A DNA stretch of 64,000 bases from Poindextera sp036272595 (GTDB taxonomy: Bacteria > Pseudomonadota > Alphaproteobacteria > Caulobacterales > Caulobacteraceae). The translations under genes were made by a program, and so were the position numbers. Below, piece by piece: positions 59,209 through 64,000 of the stretch. Numbering within the stretch: position 1 is the first letter of the stretch; every line of letters begins with the position of its first letter. The notes under the pieces are model-generated. The model was given only the letters and a program-made list of their open reading frames with translations, was not told the DNA's origin and made no database searches. Location of the stretch: the NCBI GenBank assembly GCA_036272595.1, contig DATAYM010000004.1, positions 11,078-75,077 on the forward strand, in the 5' to 3' direction.

Positions 59209-62054
59209 GCTTGGCTCCCGAGCGCCGGGTTGGGGTTGCGCACCCGGGCCAGGTAGGTGGTCCGCGGCCGCGTGCCCAGTTCGTTCAGCAGCACGTAGTG
59301 GCGCGGGTCGCGGCGCAAGGCGGCGACCTGGGCGCCGCCGTCCTGAAGGTCGCCGAAGCTGATCGCCTCGGTGGGGCAGGCGACCTGGCAGGCGGTCTTA
59401 ACCGCGCCGTCGGCGATCGGCTGGCCGGTGCGGGCGCTCTCGGCGCGGCCGGCGGCGATGCGCTGGACGCAATAGGTGCATTTCTCCATGACCCCGCGGC
59501 CGCGCACGCTGACCTCGGGATTGCGCTGGGCCTTCAGCGCGGTGACGTCGAGATCGCCCCACGGCGCGCCGGCGGCGTAGTCGCGGTAGTTGAAGCGGCG
59601 GACCTTGTAGGGACAGTTGGCCTGGCAGAAGCGGGTGCCGACGCAGCGGTTGTAGACCTGGTCGTTCAGCCCCTCGCCGTCATGCACCGAGGCCTCCACG
59701 GGGCAGACCGGCTCGCAAGGCGCATGTTCGCATTGCATGCAGGGGATCGGCAGGAAGCCGGCGTCGGGCGCCGTCGCCGGCCCCTGGTCGTAGCGGTCGA
59801 CGCGCAGCCAGTGCATGTCGCGGCCGACGGCGATCTCCTCCGGTCCGATCACCGGGATGTTGTTCTCCGCCTGGCAGGCGACGATGCAGGCGTTGCAGCC
59901 GATGCAGGCGGCCGCGTCGATGACCATGGCCCAGGCATGCTCGCCGCGCGGCGGGGTGGTCAGCAGCGACGGCGGCGCCTCGTCGTCCGCCGGTTTCGCG
60001 TGGGCGGCCAGCGCCGCCAGGGTCATGGTCGGCAGCAGCTGGCCGGTGTCGCCGTCCAGCCGGTTGGCGTTCTGGGTCACCGGCGGGTCCTTGCCGGGCC
60101 CCAGCCGCTCGAGCCGCATGTCTTCGAGGCTGAAGCGGAGATCGCGGCCGCGCAGGGGAGCCGGGTTGCCGCCGAGGCCGGAGCCGATCGGTCCGGCGCG
60201 GGTCCGGCCGCCGCCCAGCGGCAGGGTGGCGATGCCCGGAGCCTGGCTGGCGACGATCGCGGCGACCGCCTCGCACGAGCGATCGCCGAGGCTGAGCCTC
60301 ACGCGGTCGCCTTCGGCGATGCCGAACGTCCGCGCGTCGCCGGGCGCCAGCCGCAGGCTCCGGCCCCAGACCTCCTTGGTCAGCGGATCGGGGCATTCCT
60401 GCAGCCAGGCGTTCGCCGCGTAGCGGCCGTCCCACAGGCTGGCGCTCGGCGTCAGCGACAGGATGAGCGGCGAGCGGGCGATCGGCGCCAGATCCACCCA
60501 GCGCGGCGCCGGCGCCGCCGCCTTGGCCGCGCCGCCGCGGGTCAGCACGCCGGCGACCAGGGCCTGGCGCCATTCCGCCTCGAAATCGCCCGCCGCGCCC
60601 GCCTGCCAGGTGGCGCGGACCAGGTCCCGGGCATCGCTCGCCGGCTGTCCCGCCATCAGGGCGAGCGCCTGCTCGGCGCCGCGGCTGTCGTAGAGCGGCC
60701 GGATCAGCGGCTGGGCCAGGCTGGCGGTCCCGTCGGGGCTGACCGCGTCCGACCAGGTCTCCAGCGCATGGCTCAGCGGCGCCCGCCAACGGCAGGCGCC
60801 GGCGGTTTCGTCGTCGTAGAGGCCGAGCGCGGCGCTGAACGGCAGGCGGCCGATGGCCCGCGCCATGACCGCGCCGTCGGGGGCGTCATGCACCGGGTTG
60901 GCGCCCAGCACGATCAGGCTGGTCACCGCGCCTTCGGCCAGGTCGCGGTCCAGCCTGGCCAGCGAGTCGGCGTGGTCGTCCGGGTGCGGATCGATGGGCT
61001 CGATGACGTCCACCGGCGCGGCCAGCGCGTGGTTCGTCCACGCCGCCAGCGCGTGCATCTGCGCCGACTGGCCGGGACCGACCAGCACCAGGGCGCGGCC
61101 CTTGTGCGCGATGAGGTCGTCGGCGACGGCGCCGGCGAAGGCCAGGGTCTCCGCCGACGCCTCGCCGGGCTGCGCCGGCGCGCCAAGGCGGCGGGCGAGT
61201 TCGAGGGCGATGGCGCGCGTCACCAGCGGCCCGGCGGCCCGGCGGTGATCGGCCGCGACGCCGGTCAGGGTCAGGCTGGGTTCGGCGACGTAGAGCCGCG
61301 ACATCGACGCGCCGCCACGCCGGCGGCCGATGAGCGCGCGCGCCTGGGCGACCTGGGCGGGGCCTGGGCCGAGAGGGTCGGCGCCGAGACAGAGGATGAC
61401 GTCGGCGTCGGCGAACCGGGGCAGAGGCGTCAGCGACCGGCCGTAGGCCAGCCGCGTCCCCTGCCGCTCGGCGTCGTCGTGCAGCGGCTCGTAGCGGACC
61501 CAGACCATGGCCGGAAACCGGGCCTGGATCGCCTTGATCAGGCGCAGCTGGCTCGGACCGGTGATGCGGCCCGTGACGAGCCGCAGGCCCGCGCCATGGT
61601 CGGCTTCGTGGCCGGCGAGCCGCGCGCCGAGCGCCTCGGCGAAGTCCGACCAGGCCGCGACGCCGGCGGGCCCGGCCGCGGCCTGGGCCCGCCAGGGATC
61701 GTAGAGGTCGAGGATGGCCGCCTCGGTGAAGACGTCGCTGCCGCCGAGGCTGGCCGGATGGGCCGGATTGCCCTCCAGCTTGATCGGCCGGCCGTCCACC
61801 ACCCGGCCGACCACGCCGCGGCCATAGCCGGCCAGGGTCAGGGTGGTGGCGTAGCGGCGCACCGCGCCCGGGGTCAGCTCCTCGCCCTCAGCCGCCTTCG
61901 CATAGGGCAGGATCTGCTCGCGCGGCGGCCCGCAGGAGGCCAGGGCCGCCGCGGCGCCGGCGGCCAGCAGCTGCAGCGCCTGCCGGCGGTCGAGCCCGGC
62001 GCGGCGCCCAACGCCGCGTCCTGCGCTGCGGGTGATGGCGAAGGTCGCGGTCAT
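59205..62054 (-). CDS. actB: alternative complex III iron-sulfur subunit ActB
   Basis: A 949-residue protein joining an N-terminal molybdopterin-oxidoreductase-like domain (without visible cofactor ligand) and a C-terminal ferredoxin domain. A Tat-like start is present (RRQALQLLAAGAAAALASC). The four cluster motifs are CIGCNACIVAC, CMQCEHAPCEPVCP, CVGTRFCQANCP, and CTYCVQRI with CQVACP (about 755-910). ActB passes electrons from the quinol site to the heme subunits. ATG 62054 overlaps actA's stop by 4 nt; the frame runs on into actA's antisense. Confidence 0.94.
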   Translation of the reverse strand: MTATFAITRSAGRGVGRRAGLDRRQALQLLAAGAAAALASCGPPREQILPYAKAAEGEELTPGAVRRYATTLTLAGYGRGVVGRVVDGRPIKLEGNPAHPASLGGSDVFTEAAILDLYDPWRAQAAAGPAGVAAWSDFAEALGARLAGHEADHGAGLRLVTGRITGPSQLRLIKAIQARFPAMVWVRYEPLHDDAERQGTRLAYGRSLTPLPRFADADVILCLGADPLGPGPAQVAQARALIGRRRGGASMSRLYVAEPSLTLTGVAADHRRAAGPLVTRAIALELARRLGAPAQPGEASAETLAFAGAVADDLIAHKGRALVLVGPGQSAQMHALAAWTNHALAAPVDVIEPIDPHPDDHADSLARLDRDLAEGAVTSLIVLGANPVHDAPDGAVMARAIGRLPFSAALGLYDDETAGACRWRAPLSHALETWSDAVSPDGTASLAQPLIRPLYDSRGAEQALALMAGQPASDARDLVRATWQAGAAGDFEAEWRQALVAGVLTRGGAAKAAAPAPRWVDLAPIARSPLILSLTPSASLWDGRYAANAWLQECPDPLTKEVWGRSLRLAPGDARTFGIAEGDRVRLSLGDRSCEAVAAIVASQAPGIATLPLGGGRTRAGPIGSGLGGNPAPLRGRDLRFSLEDMRLERLGPGKDPPVTQNANRLDGDTGQLLPTMTLAALAAHAKPADDEAPPSLLTTPPRGEHAWAMVIDAAACIGCNACIVACQAENNIPVIGPEEIAVGRDMHWLRVDRYDQGPATAPDAGFLPIPCMQCEHAPCEPVCPVEASVHDGEGLNDQVYNRCVGTRFCQANCPYKVRRFNYRDYAAGAPWGDLDVTALKAQRNPEVSVRGRGVMEKCTYCVQRIAAGRAESARTGQPIADGAVKTACQVACPTEAISFGDLQDGGAQVAALRRDPRHYVLLNELGTRPRTTYLARVRNPNPALGSQA

Positions 62055-62707
62055 CGGTGGCAGGTCGAGCAGTCGGTCAGCCCGGCCGTCTTGACGTGAT
62101 AGGCGGCGATCAGGGCCGCGCCCCGCTTCGCGGGGTCGCCGATGTCGGTCCAGGTGGTGTCGAACTCGGCCGCGCGAGGCCGCAGATGCGGGCCCGGATC
62201 GCGATGGCAGTCCAGGCACCAGCCCATGGTCAGGGGCGCGGCCTGGCGCGTCAGCGGCATGTCGGCGACCTCGCCATGGCAGGCCTGGCAAGGAACGCCC
62301 TTGGCCACGTGCACGCTATGGTCGAAATAGACATAGTCGGGCAGGTTGTTCACCCGCACCCAGGCGATCGGCCGGTCCCTGGCCAGGCTGTCGCGCACCG
62401 GCGCCAGCATCGCCGCGTTGGTCCAGACCTGGGAGTGGCAGGTCATGCAGACCTGGGTCGCCGGCATCCCCGCAAACCGCCCGGTCTCGACCGAGGCGTG
62501 GCAGAAGCGGCAGTCCAGCCCCAGCTCGCCGACGTGGTGGGCGTGGCTGAAGGGGACCGGCTGTTCCACCGTCTCGCCGGCCCGGGTGTGATAGGCCGAT
62601 CCCGACCAGACATAGAGGCCGCCGACGATCAGGAAGGGGGTGACGACGATCGCGACCAGGACGACCCGCACAACCACGTCCGCACCTGGGCCGAAAAGTT
62701 GCGCCAT
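62051..62707 (-). CDS. actA: alternative complex III pentaheme cytochrome c, ActA
   Basis: A 218-residue membrane-anchored multiheme cytochrome. One N-terminal span (VVVRVVLVAIVVTPFLIVGGLYVW) and five C-x-x-C-H sites: CRFCH, CMTCH, CQACH, CLDCH and CSTCH. The FSHAHHVGELGLDCRFCHASVE start is typical of ActA. It is the first gene of the operon, so the promoter must be within 62708-62785. It receives electrons from ActB. Confidence 0.95.
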   Translation of the reverse strand: MAQLFGPGADVVVRVVLVAIVVTPFLIVGGLYVWSGSAYHTRAGETVEQPVPFSHAHHVGELGLDCRFCHASVETGRFAGMPATQVCMTCHSQVWTNAAMLAPVRDSLARDRPIAWVRVNNLPDYVYFDHSVHVAKGVPCQACHGEVADMPLTRQAAPLTMGWCLDCHRDPGPHLRPRAAEFDTTWTDIGDPAKRGAALIAAYHVKTAGLTDCSTCHR

Positions 62708-62785
62708 TCCGCCGCCGACTGTTCAAAGCGGCGCGCGCCGACGCCGCCCGCCACCTTGCCGAACAACTCAATGTCGCTGGAGGTT

Positions 62786-62820
62786 CCTTCAAGGCCGGCG
62801 GCCTCGGCCGGCCTTGAAGG
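62786..62820 (-). terminator. perfect 14-bp stem-loop between the FAH gene and the act operon
   Basis: CCTTCAAGGCCGGC (62786-62799) and GCCGGCCTTGAAGG (62807-62820) are exact complements around a 7-nt loop. It lies 40 bp after the FAH stop and 78 bp before the actA start, both leftward. No T-run follows, so it may be a terminator of the GC-rich kind or a leader structure for act. Confidence 0.55.
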
Positions 62821-62860
62821 ACGCTGGGACCGCCGGTCGCGGAGGGGACCTTGCTGGAGG

Positions 62861-63739
62861 TCAGGCCACGCGGTTGGCCAGCCGGCCAAGCCGGCTGATC
62901 TCGATGGCGATCTCGTCCCCGGGCGCGAGGAACCTGGGCGGCGTGAAGCCGATGCCGACGCCGGCCGGCGTTCCGGTGGCGATCACGTCGCCGGGCAGCA
63001 GCGTCAGCCCGGCCGACAGGGTTTCGATCAGGGTCGGCACGTCGAAGATCAGGTCGCGGGTGTTGGCGTCCTGGCGAAGTTCGCCGTTCACCCAGCACTT
63101 CACGTCCAGATCGCCGACATCGACCTCGTCGGCGGTGACCAGCCAGGGCCCCATCGGGCAGAAGGTGTCGAGCGACTTGCCGATGAACCACTGCTTGTGC
63201 TTGGCCTGCAGGTCGCGCGCGGTCATGTCGTTGAGGATCACATAGCCGAACACGCAGTCCAGCGCCTGCGCCCTCGAGACGCCCTTGGCGGGCTTGCCGA
63301 TCACCACGCCGAGTTCGGCCTCGTAGTCGATCTGGCTGGAAAGGCCGGTGGGGTAGAGGATGTCCTGGCCCGGCCCGATCACCGTTTCGGGCGCCTTGGT
63401 GAAGATGATCGGCGCGGTCGGGATGGCTTCGCTGGCGTCCTTCGCCGAGCTGTCAAAGCCGCTCCTGGTGAATTCGTGCGCATGCGCGTGGTAGTTCTTG
63501 CCGACGCACATGACGTTGCGCGGCGGCTTCAGCGGGGCGACGACACGCGCCTCGGACAACGGCCGGCCGCGGCTGGACGGCGCCAGCCTGTCCTTGACCG
63601 AGCCATAGGCGGCGATCAGGTCGGTCATCGACGGGAAGCGGCGGCCGGTGAGGTTTTCCACGGTCCAGAAGACGTCGCCCTCGGCCGCGATCACCGCGGG
63701 CGCCGTTTCGCCGTCGACGACCAGGGTGGCGAGCCTCAC
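62861..63739 (-). CDS. fumarylacetoacetate hydrolase family protein
   Basis: A 292-residue FAH-fold enzyme: the N-terminal strand part, then KNYHAHAHEFTRSG, the metal site QIDYEAELGVVIGK (E-x-E/D), GYVILNDMTARDLQ (D of the metal site and arginine), LDTFCPMGPWLV and TLLPGDVIATGTPAGVGIGF. The family cleaves C-C bonds or hydrates and decarboxylates 2-oxo products of aromatic degradation. It overlaps the upstream partial gene by 4 nt (63736-63739). Confidence 0.92.
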   Translation of the reverse strand: MRLATLVVDGETAPAVIAAEGDVFWTVENLTGRRFPSMTDLIAAYGSVKDRLAPSSRGRPLSEARVVAPLKPPRNVMCVGKNYHAHAHEFTRSGFDSSAKDASEAIPTAPIIFTKAPETVIGPGQDILYPTGLSSQIDYEAELGVVIGKPAKGVSRAQALDCVFGYVILNDMTARDLQAKHKQWFIGKSLDTFCPMGPWLVTADEVDVGDLDVKCWVNGELRQDANTRDLIFDVPTLIETLSAGLTLLPGDVIATGTPAGVGIGFTPPRFLAPGDEIAIEISRLGRLANRVA

Positions 63740-64000
63740 CGTGGGTCTCCCGCGGCGGGAGCGGTGTCGACGATGCGTGTGGCGAAGCGGTCTGCGGTGC
63801 AGGATCGGTTGGAGTAGGGGACGCCGTAGACCTCGACGGCGTTGGAGACCTCGACCAGGGAGAGGGCCATGTCCATGAGCCGCTGCTCGGGCTCGGGCAG
63901 GGCGTCGATGTCGAAGCGGTCGAGATGGTCGAGGATGGCGTCGATGCGCTCGATCATCAGCTCGTAATAGCCGGTGATGGCCTCCATGCTGGTGGCGAAG
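63736..64000 (-). CDS. partial unknown protein, coupled to the FAH gene
   Basis: Eighty-three residues from an internal ATG at 63987, but the frame is open to the window edge, so the start is outside. Visible: ITGYYELMIERIDAILDHLDRFDIDALPEPEQRLMDMALSLVEVSNAVEVYGVPYSNRSCTADRFATRI, ending in a Pro/Ala tail. I do not recognise the family. The stop overlaps the FAH start by 4 nt (ATGA), so the two are co-translated. Confidence 0.6.
   Translation of the reverse strand, partial: FATSMEAITGYYELMIERIDAILDHLDRFDIDALPEPEQRLMDMALSLVEVSNAVEVYGVPYSNRSCTADRFATRIVDTAPAAGDPR

Overview
The window is GC-rich (high-GC third positions throughout), densely packed DNA from an alphaproteobacterium. The dnaG-rpoD pair at the left edge, the rpoH-type second sigma factor with its QKKLFF box, several TonB-dependent receptors and the style of the short 4-nt overlapping operons suggest Caulobacterales, perhaps a Phenylobacterium-like organism. 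That taxonomic guess is an inference; no 16S or marker comparison could be run.

Layout. (1) 1-11.4 kb is ordinary chromosome: the end of dnaG, rpoD, a ParDE/RelE-type toxin-antitoxin pair, an ArsR-DUF899 operon with a clear palindromic operator, a serine hydrolase, a PEBP protein, an SDR, a 2OG-Fe(II) oxygenase, an AlkD-like protein, panD overlapping an OXA-fold lipoprotein that has lost its catalytic residues, a SIMPL protein, and a tRNA with anticodon CAU (probably Ile2). (2) 11.4-14 kb is a scar zone: a LysR C-terminal remnant, then an NTF2-like gene split by an intact IS1595-family element with a clean 8-bp target duplication. (3) 14-24.6 kb is a run of leftward oxidoreductase and hydrolase genes (ALDH, NTF2-like, GMC, amidohydrolase, AKR, alpha/beta hydrolase, NADP-binding), then DoxX, WrbA and AraC/LysR regulators. 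It looks like an accessory catabolic or detoxification island. (4) 24.9-26.8 kb holds YdeI-like and TetR genes divergent from a GFA-family gene.

(5) 26.8-36.1 kb is one long leftward operon: CtaG, oxidase subunits II, I and III, a small membrane protein, a cytochrome c, a PQQ alcohol dehydrogenase with the lanthanide-type DYD motif, a second cytochrome c, a PQQ-associated beta-propeller and a MoxJ/XoxJ-like binding protein. The last five all carry lipobox signals. The oxidase subunit I lacks the usual D-channel glutamate and K-channel lysine. Together they look like a membrane-tethered alcohol-to-oxygen chain. (6) 36.2-41.9 kb has a DUF421 protein, two divergent TonB receptors (the rightward one without a visible signal peptide) and a membrane protein. 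(7) 42.2-49.4 kb holds an rpoH-like sigma factor, a LysR regulator, a small membrane protein and an EmrA-EmrB-OMF efflux operon. Three copies of one AT-rich promoter element precede the sigma, small-protein and efflux transcription units, which suggests a local LysR regulon. (8) 49.5-51.2 kb is a TPP-dependent PoxB-like enzyme.

(9) 51.3-62.7 kb is a second respiratory operon, also leftward: alternative complex III (ActA, B, C, D, E, F) followed by a small protein, an SCO copper chaperone and a caa3-type A2 oxidase (II, I, III, IV). Almost every junction overlaps by 4 nt. ACIII would oxidise quinol and pass electrons to the caa3 oxidase. A perfect 14-bp hairpin separates this operon from a fumarylacetoacetate hydrolase family gene at the right edge, which overlaps a truncated unknown gene.
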